Assembly (NCBI GenBank): GCA_045628845.1
Contig: JAZQQE010000105.1
Span: forward strand, 1 to 41,235
DNA: 41,235 nt
Direction of reading: 5' to 3'
DNA from: RGIG7949 sp045628845
Lineage (GTDB): Bacteria > Bacillota > Clostridia > Oscillospirales > Oscillospiraceae
Below the pieces are notes generated by a model, which was not told the origin of the DNA, did not search any database, and saw nothing but the letters and a program-made list of their open reading frames with translations. Shown here piece after piece: positions 8,253 through 14,563 of the stretch. The translations under genes and the position numbers were made by a program. The first letter of the stretch is position 1, and each line of letters opens with the position of its first letter.

Positions 8253-8286
8253 AAAACACCTCCCACACTATGTGAGAGGTGTTTTT
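8253..8286 (+). terminator. Terminator whose 3' arm contains the next gene's ribosome binding site
   Basis: The stem AAAACACCTC (8253-8262) pairs with GAGGTGTTTT (8276-8285), with additional pairing inside, and a T tail follows. It terminates the MBL gene. The same 3' arm holds GAGGTG (8276-8281), the only plausible Shine-Dalgarno for the TTG start at 8289, 7 bases further on. Confidence 0.75.
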
Positions 8287-8288
8287 CT

Positions 8289-9110
8289 TTGAAACGGATA
8301 ATATTTGTTCTCATTTTCGCGCTTTTTCTGACGCTCCCGTGTGCCGCCGCGGAGGATGAGCGCAAGACCGTCAGTATCCCGGTCATAATGTATCATCATA
8401 TCCACGAATCTCCGCGCATGAGCGGGAAGTACGTCATCTCGCCGAAGACGCTCGAGGGCGACCTTGAGTACCTCGCCATGCACGGCTATACGGCGATAGA
8501 TGCGCGCGACCTCGTCCGCTGGCTCGACGGGGAGGCGGAGCTTCCCGAAAAGCCCGTCATCCTGACCTTCGACGACGGTCAGGAGAGCTTCGCACGCTAC
8601 GCCCTGCCGCTCCTTGAAAAGTACGGTATGAAGGCCGTTGCCGCCGTCGTCGGTGAGTATGCCGACGAATATACGGAGCATCCGGACACGAACGTGAGCT
8701 ACGCGTACATGAACTGGGAGCGCATCGCGGAGACGGCGCGGTCGGGCAGGGCGGAGATAGCCTGCCACACCTACGCCATGCACGATACGAAGCCGCGCAT
8801 GGGCTGCGGGAGAAAGAGAGGCGAGGATGCGCAGAGCTACCGCGAGGCCTTCTCGAGGGATCTCGACCTCGCCGAGGAGCGTCTTGCCGCGGCTCTCGGC
8901 GAGGCGCCGCGCGTCTTCGTCTATCCGTACGGCACGGTGTGCCCCGAGGCGCGGGAGATACTCGCCGAGCGAGGGTACGCCGTCACCTTCACCTGCGAGG
9001 AACGGGTGAATACGGTCAAAAAAGGATCGGCCCAACCTGTCGAGCTGGGCCGATTCAACAGAGCAGGCGGAACGCCGCGCGAAGAGTTTTTCGCGCAGCT
9101 TCAGGCGTAA
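8289..9110 (+). CDS. Secreted polysaccharide deacetylase (NodB homology domain)
   Basis: 273 residues with a TTG start; the TTG is favoured because GAGGTG lies 7 bases upstream and a signal peptide follows directly (MKRIIFVLIFALFLTLPCAA, cleavage near A21). NodB motifs seen are 'TFDDG' with D95 (base) and D96 (metal), 'CHTYAMH' with metal ligands H160 and H165, and 'YPYG' as motif 3. The enzyme should remove N- or O-acetyl groups from a cell-wall or exopolysaccharide outside the membrane. The N-terminal part 'PVIMYHHI' is typical of the PgaB/YadE-like subgroup. The last ten bases overlap the end of the convergent cysK gene, and the segment around residues 244-256 also encodes the cysK terminator on the other strand. 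Confidence 0.88.
   Translation: MKRIIFVLIFALFLTLPCAAAEDERKTVSIPVIMYHHIHESPRMSGKYVISPKTLEGDLEYLAMHGYTAIDARDLVRWLDGEAELPEKPVILTFDDGQESFARYALPLLEKYGMKAVAAVVGEYADEYTEHPDTNVSYAYMNWERIAETARSGRAEIACHTYAMHDTKPRMGCGRKRGEDAQSYREAFSRDLDLAEERLAAALGEAPRVFVYPYGTVCPEAREILAERGYAVTFTCEERVNTVKKGSAQPVELGRFNRAGGTPREEFFAQLQA
9018..9054 (-). terminator. cysK terminator embedded in the opposite gene
   Basis: ATCGGCCCA (9026-9034) pairs perfectly with TGGGCCGAT (9046-9054). On the minus strand the stem is followed by CCTTTTTT (9018-9025), a proper U tail. It lies 47 bases past the cysK stop but inside the coding sequence of the convergent deacetylase gene. Confidence 0.8.
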
Positions 9111-10015
9111 ATTCCGCAGGACATGTATCTGTCGCCGCCGTCCGGCAGGAGCGCGACGACGGTCTTTCCCGCGAATTCCGGCCTGCGCGAGAGGCGCAGA
9201 GCCGCGGCGAGCGCCGCGCCGGAGCTTATCCCGGCGAGTATGCCCTCGTCGTGCGCGAGGGCGCGTGCGTATTTGTAAGCGTCCTCCGTGGAAACTGTCA
9301 GCACCTCGTCTATGACGGAGAGGTCGAGCACGGCGGGAATGAAGTTCGCGCCTATGCCCTGGATGCCGTGAGACCCCGCGCGGCCCTCCGTGATGAGAGG
9401 GGATTCCGCGGGCTCGATGCCGGCAATATATGCGTCGGGCGCTGCCTCGGCGAGATACCGCGCGACGCCGGTCACCGTACCGCCGGTGCCTATGCAGGCG
9501 ACGAAGACGTCGGGCGCTCCGAGCGCCGCGACTATCTCGGGGCCGGTCGTGCGGTAGTGCGCGAGGGGATTTGCGGGATTGGAGAACTGGTCCGGGATGA
9601 AGGAGCCGGGCGTCTCGTCCGCGATGCGGCGCGCCTCCTTTATGCTGCCGTCCATCCCGAGCGCGCCGGGAGTGAGCACTATCTCGGCGCCGTATGCGCG
9701 CAGGAGAGTGATGCGCTCTGCACTCATCGTGTCGGGCATCGTGAGGATGACTCTGTATCCGCGCGTCAGCGCGGCGGCGGCGAGGCCTATGCCGGTATTC
9801 CCGCTCGTGGGCTCGATGATGGTGCCGCCCTCGCGGAGAAGACCGCGCTCCTCGGCGTCCTTTATCATGGCGAGCGCGACCCTGTCCTTGGCACTGCCGG
9901 CGGGATTGAAGCTCTCGAGCTTCGCGAAGATGCGCGCGCCGGCGCCCTCGGCGGCGTTGAAGCGCGTCAGCTCGACGAGGGGAGTCGAGCCCGTGAGTTC
10001 AGCGAAGACGGCCAT
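9101..10015 (-). CDS. cysK: Cysteine synthase (O-acetylserine sulfhydrylase)
   Basis: 304 residues, close to the usual 300-310. A PLP-dependent fold-type II enzyme that makes cysteine from O-acetylserine and sulfide. Visible marks are K43 in 'NPAGSAKDR' (Schiff-base lysine), 'PTSGNTGIG' (substrate-carboxylate loop), 'GTGGTVTGVARYL' (phosphate-binding loop) and 'GISSGAALAAALRL' near the C terminus. No C-terminal CBS domain is present, so it is not a cystathionine beta-synthase. It starts one base after the stop of the upstream SDR gene, so translation is probably coupled. No serine acetyltransferase lies nearby, and no CymR or T-box control element is visible before the operon. Confidence 0.93.
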   Translation of the reverse strand: MAVFAELTGSTPLVELTRFNAAEGAGARIFAKLESFNPAGSAKDRVALAMIKDAEERGLLREGGTIIEPTSGNTGIGLAAAALTRGYRVILTMPDTMSAERITLLRAYGAEIVLTPGALGMDGSIKEARRIADETPGSFIPDQFSNPANPLAHYRTTGPEIVAALGAPDVFVACIGTGGTVTGVARYLAEAAPDAYIAGIEPAESPLITEGRAGSHGIQGIGANFIPAVLDLSVIDEVLTVSTEDAYKYARALAHDEGILAGISSGAALAAALRLSRRPEFAGKTVVALLPDGGDRYMSCGIYA

Positions 10016-10016
10016 G

Positions 10017-11009
10017 TCAGTTCAGCCTCGCTATGCTCTTGTAGTCGTTGAAGAGGGCCCGCTTGGCCTCGGCCTCTATCTCCTCGACGGTCCAGTACTC
10101 GGAGCCGAGCTTGCTCATCGAGCGGCAGGGGATGGGCTCGGCGTGCAGGGATATCCTGTTGCCGACGATGGAGAAGACGCTGCCGGAGACGTCTGCCGCG
10201 CCGTCGGAGGCAAGGTAGGCGAGGAAGGGCACGATGGATTCGGGCAGCGGCGTGGTCTCGTAGGAGGGCGGGATGCGGCGTCCGCTGGCGAGGATGGGGT
10301 CCTCGCTCATCGCGGAGACGACGTCCATCTCGTAGGCCGCACGGGTACGCGCGAAGGGCGAGAAGGCGTTGCAGGTGATGCCGAAGGGCCAGAGCTCGAT
10401 GGCGGCGGCCCTCGTCAGGCCGACGACACCCGCGTTCGCGGCGCAGTATTCTGCGTGCTTTATCACGTCACCCATGAAGGAGCGGGAGGTGCAGTTGATG
10501 ATGCGCCCGCCGCCCTGCTTTTTCATGTACGGCACGGCGAAGCGGATGACGTTGAAGTAGCCCTTGGGCTTGGTGGAGTTGACCTTGTCCCACAGCTCCT
10601 CGGATATCTCATCGATGTTGGAGAAGCCGAAGCAGCCCGCGACGTTCACGACGATGTCGACGCGGCCGAAGGTGTCGACGGCGGTCTGCACGAGGCGCTC
10701 GGCGTCCTCAAATTTGGAGATGTCCGCGAAGCAGTGCACGGCCTCGCCGCCCGCGAGGCGGATGGCCTGCGCGGTAGTCGCGGCGTCGCCCTCGTTGTCG
10801 GCGACGGCCTTTCTGTACCATTCCTTGCGCTCGTCGCTCAGCGCGGCGAACTGCTCGTCGGTGACCATGGCGTTGCCGGTGCTGCCGGGCTTTCTGTTAT
10901 TCGTGACTATCTTCGCGCCGAGCTTTGCAAAGCCGATGGCGACCGCGCGGCCGACGCCCTGACCGGAGCCTGTAACGATGGCAACCTTGTCTTTGAGGAT
11001 CTCGCTCAT
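10017..11009 (-). CDS. SDR-family protein with altered catalytic lysine
   Basis: 330 residues, ATG preceded by GAAAGGAG. A Rossmann motif T-G-S-G-Q-G-V-G (13-20) and 'VNVAG' are present, and S175 fits the catalytic serine. The expected Tyr-x3-Lys reads Y188-C-A-A-N192, so the lysine that lowers the tyrosine pKa is asparagine. The protein is longer than a classical SDR: there is an insertion around 40-80 with a charged 'DERKEWYRKAVADNEGD' stretch, and a 60-residue C-terminal extension. This resembles hydroxysteroid or multifunctional-enzyme type dehydrogenases. It is co-transcribed with cysK. It may be a reductase with modified chemistry, or it may have lost activity. It lies just downstream of the repeat element at 11051-11260, whose edge contains TATAAT (minus, 11048-11053), probably its -10 box. 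Confidence 0.82.
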   Translation of the reverse strand: MSEILKDKVAIVTGSGQGVGRAVAIGFAKLGAKIVTNNRKPGSTGNAMVTDEQFAALSDERKEWYRKAVADNEGDAATTAQAIRLAGGEAVHCFADISKFEDAERLVQTAVDTFGRVDIVVNVAGCFGFSNIDEISEELWDKVNSTKPKGYFNVIRFAVPYMKKQGGGRIINCTSRSFMGDVIKHAEYCAANAGVVGLTRAAAIELWPFGITCNAFSPFARTRAAYEMDVVSAMSEDPILASGRRIPPSYETTPLPESIVPFLAYLASDGAADVSGSVFSIVGNRISLHAEPIPCRSMSKLGSEYWTVEEIEAEAKRALFNDYKSIARLN

Positions 11010-11050
11010 TTATGTTGGACTCCTTTCGAAATTTCGTTTATGAGCAGATT

Positions 11051-11260
11051 ATAATGACTATCGAAAGTCGAAACAGCCTGTTATTAGACTGTTTCGACGA
11101 CAAATCTACGATTTGTTGTCGATTTTTCAAAGAAAAAACGACGATAGTCATTGCAATGATCATCATGCAAAGGTAAACCAGTTTCGATTTACCTTTGCAT
11201 AAGCCTCAAATGAGGCTTATTGAGACGCCGTAAGGCGTTTCAATTTATGATGATCATTAT
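11051..11260. repeat. Double cloverleaf: two tandem three-hairpin elements of nested inverted repeats
   Basis: Unit 1 (11053-11152): an outer 11-bp stem (11053-11063 with 11142-11152) encloses three hairpins, 11067-11076 with 11089-11098 (10 bp, perfect), 11096-11105 with 11111-11120 (one G-U), and 11118-11128 with 11132-11142 (one A-A mismatch). Unit 2 (11155-11258): an outer 12-bp perfect stem (11155-11166 with 11247-11258) encloses three more, 11165-11177 with 11188-11200 (13 bp, perfect), 11199-11208 with 11211-11220 (10 bp, perfect), and 11220-11229 with 11234-11243 (one G-U). Stems abut almost without linkers, and the ends ATAATGA and TCATTAT mirror each other. There is no ORF. It could be a non-autonomous mobile repeat or a structured RNA; it fills most of the divergent 355-base gap 11010-11364. 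The folding itself is seen directly, the role is unknown. Confidence 0.85.
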
Positions 11261-11302
11261 ATCACACGCCCCGGCGAATTCAATAACCTAAATCTCCCTC
11301 GC

Positions 11303-11331
11303 TTGACAACTCCGCGGGGCGGGCGTATCAT
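11303..11331 (+). promoter_or_regulatory. Promoter for the CobW-like operon
   Basis: TTGACA (11303-11308), 17-base spacer, TATCAT (11326-11331), 33 bases before the start codon at 11365. It lies just outside the repeat element. Confidence 0.7.
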
Positions 11332-11364
11332 AACTTACAGCATATATTAAAAGGAGAGACCGTT

Positions 11365-11973
11365 ATGAAAGTCTTACTGCTCGGCGGCTTCCTCGGCTCG
11401 GGAAAAACGAGCATACTGCTGCGTCTGGCGCAGTACCTCGTCTCGACGACCGAGGGCGGCACAAAAGTGATGATAATAGAAAACGAGATAGGCGAGGTCG
11501 GCGTGGACGATAAGATCCTGCGCTCGCAGGGCCTGCAGGTACGCGAGCTGTTCGCGGGCTGCGCCTGCTGCTCCGGCGGCAGCGACCTCATCGACGATAT
11601 CTCCTACATACGCAAGACGTACGACCCCGAGTGGCTCGTCATCGAGTCGACGGGCGTCGCGTACCCCCTGCAGATAAAGCAGAACGTCGAGATGTATTTC
11701 GGCTTCAAGGTCGGCGTACTGTGCCTGGCCGACGCGCAGCGCTGGAAGAGGCTGCGCAGGGCGATGAGCGCGCTCATCGACAGCCAGCTCGAATGTGCCG
11801 ACTGGATTCTGCTCAACAAGGCAGACCTTGCCGACGGCGAGCAGCTCGCCGCCATCGAGGCAGACATCCGCACCGTGAACGCGGACGCTCGGATATGGCG
11901 CACCGTCGCAAATCAGCCGATGGACGACACGATCTGGAAAGAGATAGCCGGAGGAGGCGTCTGGAATGATTAA
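11365..11973 (+). CDS. CobW/COG0523-like P-loop GTPase, G domain only
   Basis: 202 residues. The Walker A loop is G7-G-F-L-G-S-G-K-T-S16, followed by 'ENEIGEVGVDD' (switch region), the metal-binding C66-A-C68-C69 motif in 'LFAGCACCSGG', 'VIESTGVAYP' (Walker B region) and 'LLNKADLAD' (guanine specificity). These are the marks of G3E metallochaperone GTPases, which deliver or insert metals (Zn, Co, Fe) into target proteins. Family members usually have 300-400 residues with a CobW C-terminal domain; here the chain stops after the G domain. The next gene overlaps it by 8 bases and encodes a protein with a seven-histidine run, which may supply the missing part. No obvious metal-enzyme target is adjacent, and no Zur-like operator was recognised. 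Confidence 0.88.
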   Translation: MKVLLLGGFLGSGKTSILLRLAQYLVSTTEGGTKVMIIENEIGEVGVDDKILRSQGLQVRELFAGCACCSGGSDLIDDISYIRKTYDPEWLVIESTGVAYPLQIKQNVEMYFGFKVGVLCLADAQRWKRLRRAMSALIDSQLECADWILLNKADLADGEQLAAIEADIRTVNADARIWRTVANQPMDDTIWKEIAGGGVWND

Positions 11974-12484
11974 GCTCGAAATGCGCGGGCGCACGCACGA
12001 CGAGGCGCGCGTCATCTCCGCGCAGTTTACCGTAGACGAGGATTTCGAGACGATGCGCGACGCGCTCGTCGCGGCGATGGACGAAGAGTGTGACTGGGCG
12101 GAGGAAAACGACGTCATCATCGGCCACCTCAAGGCGTACGTACGGCGCGGGGACGACGCGGTGATGCTCTCCACGACGGGGTACGGAGTGCAGGTCAAGG
12201 GCACGCCGGGCGAGGGCGCGGAGCTCGAGGTCGGCATAGATTCCATTTCGTACGGCTCGACGCTGTTCGTCGCCGAGCAGAGGCTCGAGGCGCTTGCCCG
12301 CTCGCTGCTTGCGGGGCGCGACGTCGAGGTGAACTGGGACTGCGGCGACAAAAACTGCACCGACCCGCATCATCACCATCATCACCACGAGAGCCACGCC
12401 GTCAGGGTCGTGCCCGTGAAGGCAGCGAAAAAGCCGCTCAAGGTGCATCCGAAGCCCGTCTACCCGGGCCACGACGGTTTCTGA
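11966..12484 (+). CDS. Conserved-looking small protein with His-rich C terminus, partner of the GTPase
   Basis: 172 residues, ATG at 11966 inside the end of the GTPase gene with GGAGG upstream, so the two are translationally coupled. Residues 1-125 are soluble and beta-rich with alternating patterns such as 'IIGHLKAYVRR', 'AVMLSTTGYGVQV' and 'ELEVGIDSISYG', then a helix 'AEQRLEALARSLLA'. After that comes 'NWDCGDKNCTDP' and a run of seven histidines followed by E-S-H. The two cysteines and the histidine run look like a metal-storage or transfer segment. I do not recognise the domain. A split-off, diverged CobW C-terminal domain is a reasonable guess from size and order but is not shown. A terminator follows at 12541. 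Confidence 0.78.
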   Translation: MIKLEMRGRTHDEARVISAQFTVDEDFETMRDALVAAMDEECDWAEENDVIIGHLKAYVRRGDDAVMLSTTGYGVQVKGTPGEGAELEVGIDSISYGSTLFVAEQRLEALARSLLAGRDVEVNWDCGDKNCTDPHHHHHHHESHAVRVVPVKAAKKPLKVHPKPVYPGHDGF

Positions 12485-12540
12485 AACGGAGACCGTGAGG
12501 AGCTGACGGCCCGCGTCGGCTGTCAGATAAAACAGAATGA

Positions 12541-12579
12541 AAAAGCGGTACCCGGCATGCTGCGCCGGGTACCGCTTTT
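12541..12579. terminator. Bidirectional terminator between the His-rich gene and the MATE gene
   Basis: AAAAGCGGTACCCGGC (12541-12556) pairs perfectly with 12564-12579 around a 7-base loop, with A and T runs on both sides. It serves the convergent genes ending at 12484 and 12581. Confidence 0.9.
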
Positions 12580-12580
12580 T

Positions 12581-13963
12581 TTACTGCCCTTCGGACGGGG
12601 CGGCTGTTTTCAGCTTGCCGGAGCCCGACTCCAGCCTTCTCAGGGTCCGGATATACAGGAATACCACAAGCAGCGTCGAGAGCACGTCCGCGACGGGCTG
12701 AGCCCACGCAAGGCCGTTCGCTCCGAGCGCGGCTTTCAGTACGAACAGAGCGGGGATGTAGATGATGCCCTGACGGCTGAGATTGATGATCAGCGCGGCG
12801 GTAGCTGCGCCGGATGCCTGCAGGGCATTGGCCAGAACGTAGAACATGCCGAACAGGAAGCTGGTCGTCAGAAGGATGCGGATGAACTGGACGGCAAAGT
12901 CAAAGGCGGCGGGCTCCGTCAGGAAAGCGCTGACGATCTGATCAGTAAACAGGTAACAGATGCCGGTCATGAAAGAGCTGAGGATAAGGGAAAACACAAC
13001 GGAAAAGGTCATGACCTTTTTGAACCGCGCCCACAGCTTCGCACCGACACAGAAGCCGAGCAGCGCCTGAACGCCCTGCCCGAAGCCGATGCAGACCATG
13101 CCGGTTATCATGGTCACCTTGGAGGCAACGCCTATCCCCGCTACTGCCATGTCCCCGAAGAAGGCCATCTGCCCGTTCATGACGATCTGGGAGACACTCA
13201 TCAGCAGTGAGCCGAGGGAAGCGGGGATGCCGATGGCAAGTACGCCGCTGCAAACCTTCTCCCGCATCGTGAAATCACGGGGATGGATGCTGAGAATGGA
13301 CTTTTTCCGCAGGAAATATATAATGTAGAAGCAGGCACCGAACACGTTTCCGATGACGGTCGCGACGGCGGCGCCGGTGATGCCCCAGTCGAACCACAGG
13401 ATCATGACGGGGTCGAGCACGAGGTTCAGCAGGTTTCCGAGCAGCTGTCCGAGCATGGCCTTCCCGGGCTGCCCCTCCGCGCGTATCACGTTGGAAAAGC
13501 AGTTCGCTATGAGGACGAACGGACCGCCGAAGGTAACAGTGGTCAGGTAGGATTTGGCGAACCCATAGGTATCGGTGCTCGTCCCCATCACCGTCAGGAT
13601 CTGCTCCATGAAGATAAAGAAGAGCAGGGACATGGCGATGCCGACCGCGACGCACGCCCACATGCAGAAGGAGCAGACGCGCTTGGCGTAGTCCATGCGG
13701 TTTTCGCCCAGCGCCCGGGAGATCACGGAGGTCCCGCCGATGCCGAAGACGTTGCCCACGGACATGAAGATGAGGAACACGGGCGTTGCCATGGACACGG
13801 CGGCCACCTGATACGCATCGTGAGTCAGACCGATGAAGAACGTGTCCGCCAAATTATAGATAAGCACCATCAGCATGGCAGCCATGGCGGGGAGCGCGTT
13901 TTTCAGTACTGCTTTCGGTACGGGCGCGCTGCGGAACACTTCCAGCTCTTTTGTAGTTTCCAT
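12581..13963 (-). CDS. MATE-family multidrug efflux transporter
   Basis: 460 residues with about twelve hydrophobic segments in two homologous halves. The MATE pattern is visible: 'NALPAMAAMLMVLIYNLADTFFIG' in the first helix and 'IGIPASLGSLLMSVSQIV' at the matching place in the second half, with 'GGTSVISRALGE' after the third segment. It exports cationic drugs or metabolites in exchange for Na+ or H+ across the cytoplasmic membrane. A MarR-type regulator gene lies directly upstream on the same strand, with inverted repeats between them. This is the standard layout for a drug-inducible pump. The acidic start METTKELEVF is preceded by GGAGG. Confidence 0.9.
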   Translation of the reverse strand: METTKELEVFRSAPVPKAVLKNALPAMAAMLMVLIYNLADTFFIGLTHDAYQVAAVSMATPVFLIFMSVGNVFGIGGTSVISRALGENRMDYAKRVCSFCMWACVAVGIAMSLLFFIFMEQILTVMGTSTDTYGFAKSYLTTVTFGGPFVLIANCFSNVIRAEGQPGKAMLGQLLGNLLNLVLDPVMILWFDWGITGAAVATVIGNVFGACFYIIYFLRKKSILSIHPRDFTMREKVCSGVLAIGIPASLGSLLMSVSQIVMNGQMAFFGDMAVAGIGVASKVTMITGMVCIGFGQGVQALLGFCVGAKLWARFKKVMTFSVVFSLILSSFMTGICYLFTDQIVSAFLTEPAAFDFAVQFIRILLTTSFLFGMFYVLANALQASGAATAALIINLSRQGIIYIPALFVLKAALGANGLAWAQPVADVLSTLLVVFLYIRTLRRLESGSGKLKTAAPSEGQ

Positions 13964-13985
13964 ATAGACCTCCGTTGGAACGATG

Positions 13986-14047
13986 GCATGCTTTCAATAG
14001 CATGCTTTATAATTTCACATTGAAATATGCCCGCCTCGGGCGGGCAT
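13986..14047. promoter_or_regulatory. Inverted repeats between marR and the MATE gene (possible operator)
   Basis: Three symmetric elements lie in 62 bases: two GCATGC palindromes (13986-13991 and 14000-14005) within a repeated GCATGCTTT, the 6-3-6 repeat ATTTCA-CAT-TGAAAT (14012-14026), and a 9-bp GC-rich hairpin (14027-14035 with 14039-14047). The 6-3-6 repeat has the size of a MarR site. The hairpin may be a weak terminator or attenuator after marR. Roles are inferred. Confidence 0.5.
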
Positions 14048-14049
14048 AT

Positions 14050-14472
14050 TTACAGCCCCTGATATGCTTTTTCCAGCAGATCCCGGAACAGGACCCTTTC
14101 CGGCTCCGTCAGGCGGCCGAGAAGCTGCGCTTCCATGTTCTTCACGTCAGCCGCGGCATTCCGGCAGCAGGCCGAGCCGGCGGCGGTGATGGAGACCATT
14201 CTGACGCGGCGGTCGTTTTCATCCGGGCGGCTTTCCACGAAGCCCTTCTGCTTCAGCCGGAACACGATCCCCGCCGCCGTGGACTGGGCGACATGGAGCA
14301 GGCTTTCCAGCTCTTTCAGCGGGAGCGGCCGTCCGCGGGCGGATTCCAGCTCCATCAGCACATTCATCTGGGAAAGAGTGAGATCCTGCTGACGGAGCAG
14401 GGCATTGACCCTTTTTTCAAGTCTGTCGTGTATCTGCTTTATAAGCGCACCGCATAAATTATCTCTCTGCAT
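14050..14472 (-). CDS. MarR-family transcriptional regulator
   Basis: 140 residues from the ATG at 14472, with GGTGAGG just upstream; a longer open frame reaching 14688 has no support. The winged helix-turn-helix reads 'LTLSQMNVLMELESARGRPLPLKELESLLHVAQSTAAGIVFRLKQKGFVES', followed by the wing 'DENDRRVRMVSITAAG' with the D-x-R-x-x-R signature. MarR proteins are dimers that usually repress a neighbouring efflux gene and release DNA on ligand binding. The MATE gene 86 bases downstream is the likely target, and the regulator's own promoter may be another. The terminal helices, including 'RLTEPERVLFRDLLEKAYQGL', form the dimer interface. Confidence 0.9.
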   Translation of the reverse strand: MQRDNLCGALIKQIHDRLEKRVNALLRQQDLTLSQMNVLMELESARGRPLPLKELESLLHVAQSTAAGIVFRLKQKGFVESRPDENDRRVRMVSITAAGSACCRNAAADVKNMEAQLLGRLTEPERVLFRDLLEKAYQGL

Positions 14473-14563
14473 TTGCCTCACCTCGAAAAACGGCGTCGTG
14501 CTTTCACTTATCTGCGAAGAACAAACGGGACCATACCGAGAGAGAAAGAAGAATACGCTGTTT

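Noticed and set aside
11010..11364. CRISPR array or tRNA genes in the hairpin-rich gap
   Set aside because: The repeats are inverted and all different, with no direct repeats and spacers, and the cloverleafs lack tRNA length, anticodon arm and CCA-end features.
12370..12390. Run of seven histidines as a possible cloning tag
   Set aside because: It is internal, followed by about 35 native-looking residues, uses mixed CAT/CAC codons and sits in a natural overlapping operon. A metal-binding segment is more likely.
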